DNA from: JANNNF01 sp963772935
Lineage (GTDB): Bacteria; Pseudomonadota; Alphaproteobacteria; Rhodobacterales; Rhodobacteraceae
Reading direction: 5' to 3'
Length of the DNA stretch: 64,000 nt
Assembly: GCA_963772935.1 (NCBI GenBank)
Contig: CAVYZK010000001.1
Coordinates: 1 to 64,000 of the forward strand
The position numbers and the translations under genes were made by a program. The notes under the pieces were generated by a model. The model searched no databases and was not told where the DNA came from. It was given only the letters and a program-made list of their open reading frames with translations. Positions 35,056-44,400 of this stretch are shown one piece after another. Every line of letters begins with the position of its first letter. The stretch's first letter is position 1.

Positions 35056-35595
35056 TCAGGCCGCAGCAGCGTTGATCCGGCCCTCTGCCATTTTCGTCAG
35101 CTTTTTGTCGGCATCGCTTTCCTGGGCCAGAATGCCCGACAGCAGCTCTGCCGCCTCAGGCATCTTCAACGCACGGGCATAGGCCACCATCGACCCATAG
35201 CGGGTGATCTCATAGTGCTCGACCGCCTGACACGAAAAGATGATGGCGGCGTCGCCTGCCTCGGTTCCGGCAAAATCCTCCAGCAGGCCGGTGGATTCTT
35301 CCAGAATGCCGTCGATTGCATCGCATTTCTCGGCCTTAGGGCGTTTCCCCATGTGGTCGAACACTTGCTCCAGCACGTCGATCTGACCTGCCGTTTCATC
35401 GCGGTGCGCCGTCAACGCCGATTTCAGACCCGCATCCTGCGCCGCCTTGATCATCTTGGGCAGGGCTTTGTAGATCTTCTTTTCCGCGTAGTAGATGTCT
35501 TTCAACGCATGTTCGAACAGGTCAGCCAGACCCATCGACGGCGCCGCTTTGACAACAGCAGGCTTGGGGGCGGTTTTTGTTGCAGTATCGCTCAT
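35056..35595 (-). CDS. YciE/YciF-like ferritin-like protein (DUF892)
   Basis: 179 residues. After an Ala/Pro/Lys tail, GLADLFEHALKDIYYAEKKI begins a four-helix bundle; Glu and His pairs that would bind a di-metal centre occur in YYAEKKI, TAHRDETAGQ, EHYEITRYG and AQESDADKK. DUF892 proteins are ferritin-like stress proteins without a settled activity. Gene ends before the terminator at 34908. Confidence 0.88.
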   Translation of the reverse strand: MSDTATKTAPKPAVVKAAPSMGLADLFEHALKDIYYAEKKIYKALPKMIKAAQDAGLKSALTAHRDETAGQIDVLEQVFDHMGKRPKAEKCDAIDGILEESTGLLEDFAGTEAGDAAIIFSCQAVEHYEITRYGSMVAYARALKMPEAAELLSGILAQESDADKKLTKMAEGRINAAAA

Positions 35596-35687
35596 CTGTC
35601 ATGTCCTTGCATTTGGGAGGCACCCCACGGTGCCAGTGCCACAGCACCGGGCACATCGAGGGGCATTGATGTCGGAAGTGACCAGTA

Positions 35688-35713
35688 AACACACAGGCAG
35701 AGACACAGGTTCC
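35688..35713 (-). promoter_or_regulatory. Weak EcfG-like promoter of the DUF892 gene
   Basis: Minus strand GGAAC (35713-35709), 17-base spacer and TGTT (35691-35688), one mismatch from CGTT, about 93 bases before the start codon. Confidence 0.4.
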
Positions 35714-35790
35714 CCATCGTGGCGCATGAAAGCGGCAGGTTGCGCCACACCGGCAAGGTTCCGCCGGGACGATGCTCAACCGGCGTGGAT

Positions 35791-35815
35791 GGAACCGACC
35801 GCCCCCTCAGGCGTT
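35791..35815 (+). promoter_or_regulatory. EcfG-dependent promoter of the GlsB-like gene
   Basis: GGAAC (35791-35795) and CGTT (35812-35815) with a 16-base spacer, 80 bases before the ATG at 35896. Confidence 0.8.
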
Positions 35816-35895
35816 CAAAATATACAAATACGCCACGCACTTACAAACCGCGCCGCTTGGCCCTCAGCCCCGGCCCATCTTGGAAAGACACCGCT

Positions 35896-36147
35896 ATGAC
35901 CATTCTCTGGACCATCCTCATCGGCTTCATCGCGGGTATCATCGCCAAAGCTGTTGTTCCCGGCGACAGAGAGCCGTCAGGTTTCATCCTTACCGCGTTG
36001 CTGGGCGTGTTCGGTGCTTTTGTGGCGTCCTGGATCGGGCGTAGCATGAACTGGTATGGGTCGAACGAAGGGGCGGGGCTGATCGGGGCTGTCGTTGGGG
36101 CGGTGATCATTCTGGTGGTGTGGGGGGCGGTGACGCGCCGTCGCTGA
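35896..36147 (+). CDS. GlsB/YeaQ/YmgE family stress membrane protein
   Basis: 83 residues, three membrane segments (LWTILIGFIAGIIAKAVV, FILTALLGVFGAFVASWIG, AGLIGAVVGAVIILVVWGAV) with the family's GD..PSGF loop. Called transglycosylase-associated proteins, they are small inner-membrane proteins induced by stress; no enzyme activity is proven. It follows an EcfG promoter and precedes the YidB-like gene by 43 bases. Confidence 0.9.
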   Translation: MTILWTILIGFIAGIIAKAVVPGDREPSGFILTALLGVFGAFVASWIGRSMNWYGSNEGAGLIGAVVGAVIILVVWGAVTRRR

Positions 36148-36190
36148 ACCGTGTCGCCTGACCAACATCCAATCGTTACAGGAGATTACA

Positions 36191-36721
36191 ATGTCAAATC
36201 GCATGCCATCGTTGCTGGCTCTACTGGGTCTAGCCGCCGCTGCCGGGTATCAGAACCGGGATGCCATCAAATCCATGCTCGACCGCACGCTGTCCGACCG
36301 CACCGTGGGCAGCAATCAGGATCGCATCGCGCAATCGCTGGAAGCAGGGTCGGATGACCTACGCCCGGGAAGTCGGCTTGTCGGTGCAAGTGCCGGGCTG
36401 GCGGCAGGGTTGATTGGGACGTTGCAAACCGGGCTGGCAGAACTTGTGGATCGGTTTACCAGCGTCGGGGATGACCGGACCGCCCAATCCTGGGTCGGCC
36501 AAGGCCAGAACATCGCGGTGACGCCAGACCAGTTGCGGGGCCTGCTGGGGGCCGAGGTTATTGGCGATCTGACCCGCAAGACCGGCCTGTCCGAGATTGA
36601 CCTGCTGGCACGGCTGGCACAGGTTTTGCCCGATACGGTGGATCACCTGACCCCGGATGGCGTGTTGCCCAAGCAGAGTGGCGCGGGCTCATTGCCGGTG
36701 TCGCCTTTGGGCCAGTATTAA
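36191..36721 (+). CDS. YidB-like (DUF937) protein
   Basis: 176 residues. A short hydrophobic start (PSLLALLGLAAAAGYQNRD) is followed by Gly-rich helices and the DUF937 core: QSWVGQGQNIAVTPDQLRGLLG, IDLLARLAQVLPDTVDHLTPDG in short pieces. The family's role is unknown; in E. coli YidB appears in the envelope. Likely cotranscribed with the GlsB-like gene from the EcfG promoter. Confidence 0.8.
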   Translation: MSNRMPSLLALLGLAAAAGYQNRDAIKSMLDRTLSDRTVGSNQDRIAQSLEAGSDDLRPGSRLVGASAGLAAGLIGTLQTGLAELVDRFTSVGDDRTAQSWVGQGQNIAVTPDQLRGLLGAEVIGDLTRKTGLSEIDLLARLAQVLPDTVDHLTPDGVLPKQSGAGSLPVSPLGQY

Positions 36722-36729
36722 GGATTGAC

Positions 36730-36786
36730 GGCACGGCGGGCATCCAATAAACATCCACTTGGATTATTTTGGATGCCCGCCGTGCC
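36730..36786. repeat. 18-bp perfect inverted repeat over a start codon
   Basis: GGCACGGCGGGCATCCAA (36730-36747) is perfectly inverted at 36769-36786, with a 21-base AT-rich spacer. The ATG of the following regulator gene (36773) lies inside the right arm. It begins nine bases after the YidB-like stop. It may be a regulator operator, a terminator without T tract, or an mRNA hairpin hiding the start. Confidence 0.85.
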
Positions 36787-37204
36787 GCCGTTACAGAAAA
36801 CCACCGCTGACTATCGCAGCAATGACAGTGAAAAGGTGACGATCAACCTTGGCCATATCGAGGCGGGGCAGATCGAGCTTCTGGTGCTGGAAGGGTTCTA
36901 TTCCAACCGGTCCGACTTTATCCGTACCGCAATCCGCAACCTGATCGACCGCCACGCCCCGGCGGTTGATCAGGCCGTTGCGCGCAGGCGGGTGGTGCTT
37001 GGCTTGCACCGCTTTGGCCTGTCCGAACTGGAGGCGCTGCGGCTTGCGGGCGAGATGCTGGAGGTTCGGGTGCTTGGGCTGGCTGTCATTGAGCCAGACG
37101 TTCCCGCCGACCTTGCCCGTGACACCATAAAATCCGTCTGCGTGCTTGGCGCATTTCACGCCAGCCCCGCCGTCAAAGCGGCCCTTGCCGACCGCATGTC
37201 CTGA
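36773..37204 (+). CDS. Ribbon-helix-helix (CopG/Arc-like) regulator
   Basis: 143 residues. The ribbon-helix-helix lies at about 20-60: EKVTINLGHIEAGQIELLVLEG and YSNRSDFIRTAIRNLI. The remainder (about 65-143) is a small domain with ALRLAGEMLEVRVLGLAVI that I do not recognise. The ATG at 36773 sits in the inverted repeat; a GTG at the KVTIN segment is a less likely alternative. The repeat may be its own operator. It precedes the depolymerase-like esterase gene by 24 bases. Confidence 0.75.
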   Translation: MPAVPPLQKTTADYRSNDSEKVTINLGHIEAGQIELLVLEGFYSNRSDFIRTAIRNLIDRHAPAVDQAVARRRVVLGLHRFGLSELEALRLAGEMLEVRVLGLAVIEPDVPADLARDTIKSVCVLGAFHASPAVKAALADRMS

Positions 37205-37228
37205 TCCTTTGATCCCAGAAAGTTGCAG

Positions 37229-38383
37229 ATGACCCATTCGTTCCTCTCCGGCATGGCGCGCGCCACAGCCCTGACTCGTGCTGGCAAACTGATGGAGGCA
37301 ACAGCCGAGTTGCAGCGCAACCTTTCAGGCGCACCGGAAGCCCCCGCGTCGGACCTCCCAAAAGACGATGACCAGGATGTGGTGGAAGGTGTGTTTTCTG
37401 TCGTTGATGAGGCCGCGCCAAGTGACACAGAACCGAAGGCAGGCAAATCCCGCACCAAATCGCGCAAACCGCTTGGCGAAACGCTGCGCGACATTGCCCG
37501 GGGCGGGATGCCTGAAAAAGGCCAGCCGACCGGCCGCAACCCCGCCAACGACTCGCAATTCACCCTGCACCATCACAGCGGGCCAGAGGGCAGCCGCGAC
37601 TACATGCTGTTCGTGCCCAGCCCCATGCCAACCGCTCCCTGCCCGGTCGTCGTTATGCTGCACGGCTGCACGCAATCGCCACAGGATTTTGCGGACGGAA
37701 CCGGGATGAATGATCTGGCGCAGGCGCAAGGGGTGATCGTCGTCTACCCGGCCCAGCCAACCGGGGCGAACATGAACAAATGCTGGAACTGGTTCCGCCC
37801 CGCCGATCAGGGGCGCGGAGCAGGTGAACCCGCAATTCTGGCAAGCATCACGCGTGAGGTGCTGGCCAGCCAGAACGCCGATCCGGCCCGCGTTTATGTG
37901 GCAGGTTTGTCGGCCGGGGGCGCAGCGGCCGTGCTGTTGGCACAGGCCTACCCAGATGTCTTCGCCGCCGTTGGTGTTCATTCCGGCCTTGCTGCCGGTG
38001 CCGCCACCGATGTGGGGTCGGCTTTCGCCGCCATGCGCAACGGGGCCAAAGGGGCGGCTGCCCTTCACCCCATTCCGACAATCGTTTTCCATGGCACGGC
38101 GGATGCCACGGTTGATATTGCCAACGCTCACGCCGTTATGGCACAGGCGCAAAACGGGGTTGCGGGCACACGCAAAACCACTAAGGGCAAGGTGCCCAAG
38201 GGGCGGTCCTACACCCGCACTGCCCTGACAAATGGAGAACGCAGCATGGGTGAGGTGTGGTTAATCGACGGCGCAGGCCACGCGTGGTCTGGCGGCACCA
38301 CCGCAGGCAGCTACACCGATCCGACTGGCCCCGATGCGAGTGCCGAGATGCTGCGGTTTTTCGCGCAGCACCATCGGGTTTGA
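37229..38383 (+). CDS. PHB depolymerase/LpqC-family esterase
   Basis: 384 residues from ATG 37229. The N-terminal 130 residues are a charged linker (KSRTKSRKPLGETLRDI). The alpha/beta-hydrolase domain has the oxyanion motif VVMLHGCTQSP, nucleophile GLSAGG (about 235), IVFHGTAD with the Asp, and GHAWSGG with the His. Family members cleave polyhydroxybutyrate or feruloyl esters. No clear Sec signal is seen, so intracellular PHB mobilisation is possible. Confidence 0.85.
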   Translation: MTHSFLSGMARATALTRAGKLMEATAELQRNLSGAPEAPASDLPKDDDQDVVEGVFSVVDEAAPSDTEPKAGKSRTKSRKPLGETLRDIARGGMPEKGQPTGRNPANDSQFTLHHHSGPEGSRDYMLFVPSPMPTAPCPVVVMLHGCTQSPQDFADGTGMNDLAQAQGVIVVYPAQPTGANMNKCWNWFRPADQGRGAGEPAILASITREVLASQNADPARVYVAGLSAGGAAAVLLAQAYPDVFAAVGVHSGLAAGAATDVGSAFAAMRNGAKGAAALHPIPTIVFHGTADATVDIANAHAVMAQAQNGVAGTRKTTKGKVPKGRSYTRTALTNGERSMGEVWLIDGAGHAWSGGTTAGSYTDPTGPDASAEMLRFFAQHHRV

Positions 38384-38386
38384 CTA

Positions 38387-38408
38387 AAGGGGGGCACCAG
38401 CCCCCCTT
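38387..38408. terminator. Bidirectional hairpin terminator
   Basis: AAGGGGGGC (38387-38395) and GCCCCCCTT (38400-38408) with a four-base loop fill the 27-base gap between the converging esterase and glucan synthase genes. Confidence 0.75.
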
Positions 38409-38410
38409 GA

Positions 38411-41400
38411 TCAGGCCGCCGCCCCCAACATCAACCGTACCTTCATCTGCCCATCCCGCAACTGCACCCGGAACGGCCCGCCGCCATGGGCTGCGACCAC
38501 GCCGTCCACCTCGGTCTGGGTGATGCCACGCCCCGCGCGCCACAGGTTCACCACCTCGATCTGCACCTCTGCCGCGCCATGGCGCACGGTCAGCGACACC
38601 CCCGGCCAATCCGCCGGAAAGCAGGGATCGAGGATCAGCGTATCGCCCTGCCGGGTAAGCCCGATGATTCCCTCAATCCCCGCCCGGTACATCCACCCCG
38701 CAGACCCGGTATACCACGACCACCCCGCCCGCCCTTCATGCGGCGCGGTGGAATAGATATCGGCGGCAATCACATAGGGCTCGCCCTTATAGCGATCAGC
38801 ATCGGCGGCCGTGCGGGTGTGGTTGATCGGGTTCAGCAGGCCAAACAGCCCCGCCGCCTTATCCCCCTGCCCCAGCCGCGCATAGGCCAACACCGCCCAC
38901 ATCGCCGCATGGCTGTACTGCCCGCCATTTTCGCGCAGGCCCGGTGGGTAGCCCTTGATGTAGCCCGGATCATGCGCGGTGCGGTCGAACGGCGGGGTGA
39001 ACAACAAGGCCAGCCCCGGATCATGCCGGATCAGATGCTGATCAACTGATGCCATCGCCTGCGCCGCCCGTGCCGGATCGCCCGCGCCAGACAGCACCGA
39101 CCAGGACTGTGCGATACTGTCGATCTGACACTCATCAGAACCCGACGATCCCAGCCACGACCCATCATCAAACGTGCCGCGCCGATACCATGCGCCGTCC
39201 CAGGCGGTGCCCTCAATCGCGGCCTTCACGCTGTCAGCATGGGCACGCCAACGCGCCGCACGGGCCGGGTCGCGGGTATCGGCAATCGGGGCGAGCATGT
39301 TGACGGTGGTGATCAACAGCCAGCCCAGCCAGACGGAGGTGCCGTGCCCATCTTCGCCCACCCGGTTCATGCCGTCGTTCCAGTCGCCCGTCCCGATCAG
39401 CGGCATGCCGTTGGTGCCGGTCAGGGCAATCGCCTGATCCAACCCGCGCGCGCAATGTTCAAACAGGTTTGCGGTCTGGTCAGACACGGTGGGCAAATAG
39501 AACGCGTCATGCGCGCCCGCTGGCACCTGCGGGCCTTCAAGGAATGGCACCTGTTCGTCCAGAATACCGGCATCGCCCGTGATGCCGACGTAGCGCGCCA
39601 CACCAAAGCCCAGCCAAACCCGGTCATCCGAAATCCGCGTGCGCACACCTTGGCCAGAATGAGGCAGCCACCAGTGCTGCACATCGCCTTCAGGAAACTG
39701 CCGCGCCGCTGCACGCAGCAGATGTTCACGGGTCATGTCAGGGCGGGTAAACGTCAGCGCCATGCCGTCCTGCAACTGATCGCGGAAGCCGTAAGCCCCG
39801 CTGGCCTGATAAAACCCGGCCCGTGCCCAGATGCGGCAGGCGAGCGTCTGATACAGCAGCCAGCCGTTCAGCAAGATATCCATCGACCTGTCCGGAGTTT
39901 TCACCTGCACGGCACCCAGAATACCCTGCCAGTGGTCGGCAATTCCGGTCTGCATCGCATCCAGATCAGTAGCGCGGTGGCGTTTGATCAGGTCACGCGC
40001 CTCCTCGATCCGGTTGGCCTGCCCCAGCAGGAACCGCAGTTCCACCTTTTGCCCGGGGGCCAGGGTCACCAGCCGCTGCTGCGCGGCGCAGGGGTCGATC
40101 CCCGCGCCCACCCGGCCCGACAAGGGCTGCCCACGCAGGCCGCGCGGGTCGGCAAGGCTGCCGCCCGCGCCCAGAACCTCGGCCCGGTCAGCGGTAAAGC
40201 CGTTCACTTGCGGGCCGATATCGGCAAAGGCCACCCGGCCCGGAAACGCCATGCCATAGGGATTGCGCGCCATCAGCGCGCCTGTATCCGGGTCGCGTTC
40301 GGTGGTGACATTCGCCGAAGTCGCACTGCGCGACGGCCCCATCACCCATTCGGCATAGGTGGTCACAGACAGGCGGCGCACGCGGTCGGACTGGTTGTGC
40401 AGGGTCAACCGGGTGATGCGAATGGGGTCATCCAGCGGCACCGTCTGCACCATCTGCGCCGAAATCCCGTGGGCGGTGTGGTCAAAGCGGGTGTAGCCAA
40501 ACCCATGCCGCGCCGTGTAGGTGCCCTTGCCCCGCATCGGCAGGGCGGTCGGCGTCCACAACGCCCCGCTTTCGATATCGCGCAGATAGATCGCCTCACC
40601 GGGGCCATCCATCACCGGGTCGTTCGACCACGGCGTCAACTGATTTTCACGGCTGTTTTCGGCCCAGACCGGACCAGACCCTTCGGCAGAGGTGATAAAG
40701 CCAAAGCCGGGGTTTGCCACCACGTTGATCCAAGGGCCGGGGGTTGTGGCCCCGTCCGTCAGAACCGTCACATACTCCCGTCCATCAGCATCAAATCCGC
40801 CGGTGCCATTGAAAAACTCCAGCATCGGCGCGGGCACGCGGGGGGTATCGTCGCTTGGCACTGGCAATGGGGGCACGATGGGAACCGTCGGGGCGGGCAG
40901 CGCATCCAACTGCTGGCCGATATCACCCCGGCTGGCGATCAGAACCACCCGCGCCACTGACAGCAACAAGGCCCGCGCCTGTGGTGTGATCAGATCGGTG
41001 CGCAGGGCGTGAATGGCCCCCTGCGCTTCGCCCGCCGCCCGCGGGCGGCTTTGCGCAGATCGCACTGCGGCGTCGATGCCAATCTGCAAATCCTGCACAT
41101 AAGACGAGGAGCGTTCGTTCAGCACCACCAGATCAACCGCCATCTGCCGCGAGCGCCAGTATTCATGCGCGGCCAGAATCTGGCGCACTTGCGCCAGATC
41201 GTCGGCATCGTCGATCAGCATCAGCACGATGGGCAGATCGCCCGAGATACCAAACTGCCAAAGCCCCGATTGCGGCCCCGCCCCGGCGATGATCCGCCCC
41301 GACCCAGCCCGCAAACGCGGGTCACTGCGCAGAATGAACCCGGCAAGGGTTTGCAGATCGGTCGCCTCATTATTCGTGATGTCCAGATGGCGCAGATGCA

Positions 41401-44400
41401 CCTGGGCTTGGGTCCAGGCCAGTGTACTGGCGCGGTCAAAGGCCGACGGGTCGCGGTGACGGTCCACCAGTTCCAGCAGGGCGGCGGGGGTTTCGGCCAC
41501 CAGAGTCCAGAACGTCACCCGCGCGATGCCGCCGGGCGGCACCGATACCCTGCGCCGGATCGAAAAGATCGGGTCCAGCACGGTGCCCGTGGTGCCCGAC
41601 AGCGCCTCTGTGGCCATCGCAGGGGCAGCCAGATTGCCCCCCCGCCCGATAAACCTGGCGCGGTCGGTCTCATGCTGCATCGGGGCGGTCTCAATGCCTT
41701 CCACCACGGCGATATGGGCGGCCCACACCTCTGGCTCGCCGGGCGTGCGGCGGCGGCGGGTGGCGATGATCACGCCCAACTCCGGCAGATAATCCGTCAC
41801 CACGAACATCTTGGAAAACGCCGGATGCGCCATGTCAGCCGACTGCGGGGCCAGCACCAGTTCGATGTAGGACGTCAGGTCAATCTCCCGTGCCCGCCGC
41901 CCGGTGTTGGTCAGGGTCACGCGCCGCGCCTCGGCATCATCCTCGGCAGACACCACGATTTCAGTGGTGGTCGTCAGCGTCTTGCCACGGCAGATGAACG
42001 CCGCCTGATGTTCGCTGAACACGGCGGAGTGTTGATCTGGCACAGACCCCGTCGGCTGCACACCCGATGACCAGACATCACCACCCTGCACATCGCGCAG
42101 GTACAGAAACGACCCCATCCCATCTACGGTCGGGTCGCCGCGCCAGCGGGTGATCGCCATATCGCGCCAACGGCTGTAGCCGGCACTTGTGGGCGTCAGC
42201 ATCACGCCATAGCTGCCGTTGGACAAAAGATGCCCCGTCGGCGGGGTGGCGGCAGGGGTGTCGAACCGGCGCACTTTGGGCGCATCGGTGGGATCGGCGG
42301 CTGTCACCGTCACTTCGGTTGCACGCGGCGGGGCGGTTGCCACATCGCGCGGCACCCTTTCTTGCAGCAGCAAATCCACCGCCTGCACCATCGGGACGGC
42401 ATGGAACCGCGCCCGCAAACGCCCAGCCTGTACCGTGTTGGCAATCGCAGTGATGGTCATGCCCTGATGGTGCGCCATAAAGCTGCGCACGATGCACATC
42501 TCTTCGCCTTCCGGCACCCGGTCCGGGGTGAAATCGACCGCCTCATAGAACCCATAGCGCCCTTCGGCCCCCATGGCCGCAAGGCGGGCATAGTTGGCAA
42601 GCGCGCCCGCAGGGTCCACCATGGTCGCAAGCCCGGTCGCGTAGGGTGCGATCACCTTGTTCTGGCTAAGCCCGCGTTTCAGCCCCAACCCCGGCACACC
42701 AAAGTTGGAATATTGATAGGTCATTTCCAGATCGCGGGCATTGTAGGACGATTCCGAAATCCCCCACGGAATCCCCATGGCCCGGCCATAGGCCTGCTGC
42801 CGCGTCACGATCAGCGCGTTGGTTTGTGCCAGCACAGACCCTTCGGGTGCGCGCATCACCAGAGACGGCATCAGGTATTCAAACATCGACCCCGACCAAG
42901 AGATCAGCGCAGCCCCGCTGCCAATCGGCGTGGCCGAGCGGCCCAGACGGAACCAATGCTTGGTCGGCACATCCCGTTTGGCGATGGCGAACAGGCTGGC
43001 CAGCCGCGCCTCGGATGCCAAAAGGTCATAGCAATTGGTATCCAACGTGTTGGAGGCGACAGAAAATCCGATCGACAGCAGGTCTTTGTCCGGGTCGAGC
43101 AGGAAGGCGAAGTTCATCTCGACGGCGAACCTGTCCGCAGCCTCGGCAATCTGCATCAAACGCGCATTGCGGTTTTCGGCGCGGTCCGGCGCTTGCAAAC
43201 GCTGCACGATTGCGCCAGTCCAGAACACATCGTTGCCGGCGGCCAAAGCCTCGGTGTGTGCCGCCGTGGCCAACGGCATCAGGGCGTCACGCGTTCCCTG
43301 TGCCAGAGCAGCCTCAAGGGCGGTCAGACTGTGGCCCGGCGTGCCCGTGTCCGCCATCGCCAGTTGCACCGCATCACGCAACCCATCCATCAGCGCGTCA
43401 TCGGCGGGCATTTGCTGGGCCCAGTCACGGCACGCCTGCGCCACGCAAATCAGATGCCCCGCCAGGTTGCCGCTATCCACTGACGACACATAGGCAGGTT
43501 CCAGCACCCGCAGATCGGTGGTGTCGTACCAGTTGTAAAAATGCCCCCGGAAACGCGGCATCCGGGTCATGCGGTCCAGGGTTTGTTCCATCCGGGTCAG
43601 CGCCTCGGATTCTGACAGCCAGCCCATATCGCGGGCGGCAATGGTAGACAGCAGATACAGCCCGATGTTGGTGGGTGACGTACGATGCGCGACCACCGGG
43701 CGGGGGGTTTCCTGAAAGTTGTCTGGCGGCAGGAAATTTTCCGCCTCGGTCACGAAGGTTTCAAAGAACCGCCAGGTTCGCCGCGCAATCAGGCGCAGCG
43801 ATTGTACGTCCGCCGCGCCAAGAGCGGCGGTCTGGTTGGGCGTCTCGGGGCGGCTGATGCGCCATGCGACAGCGGGGGCCAGTGCCCAGATCAGGGCAAA
43901 CGGCAGAACAACGGGCCAGACACCCGGATTGATTGCCACCGCAATTGCGATCAGGCCCAGACCAAGCGTCACGCCGGGTGCCATATTGCGGTAATGCCCG
44001 GGGATGCCGGGGCGGCGCGACGCACCGGTTTGCGCGGCAGTGACCCATTCCAGCAAGTGTTTGCGCGTGATGGTCAGTCGAACGATGGTGCGCAGGATGG
44101 CATCCACCACCAGCCAGGCCTGATCGGCCAGAAACATCATGTTCAGCCCGATTTGCGCCAAGGCTGTTGCCGCGTCGCGCCCCAGCGCGTTGAAATGCGC
44201 AGACAGGCTTAGCCCGAACCGTTTGGGCAGCACCGCATGCGGCAGGCCCAACAGACGCGGTAGCGCCAGCATCGCCAGCACCCACAAGGTCCAGACAGCA
44301 GCCATCGTGGCAGGCAACAGCCAGCCCGCAAGCAGGGCTGCCATCGTCGCAGGCGCGACCAAAGACCGGCGCAGGTTATCCACCATCTTCCAGCGCCCGA

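Noticed and set aside
39239..43483. Long plus-strand open frames (573, 353 and 417 codons) opposite the glucan synthase gene
   Set aside because: Their translations are rich in His, Arg, Gln and Pro with no domain-like segments, as expected of antisense frames in GC-rich coding DNA.
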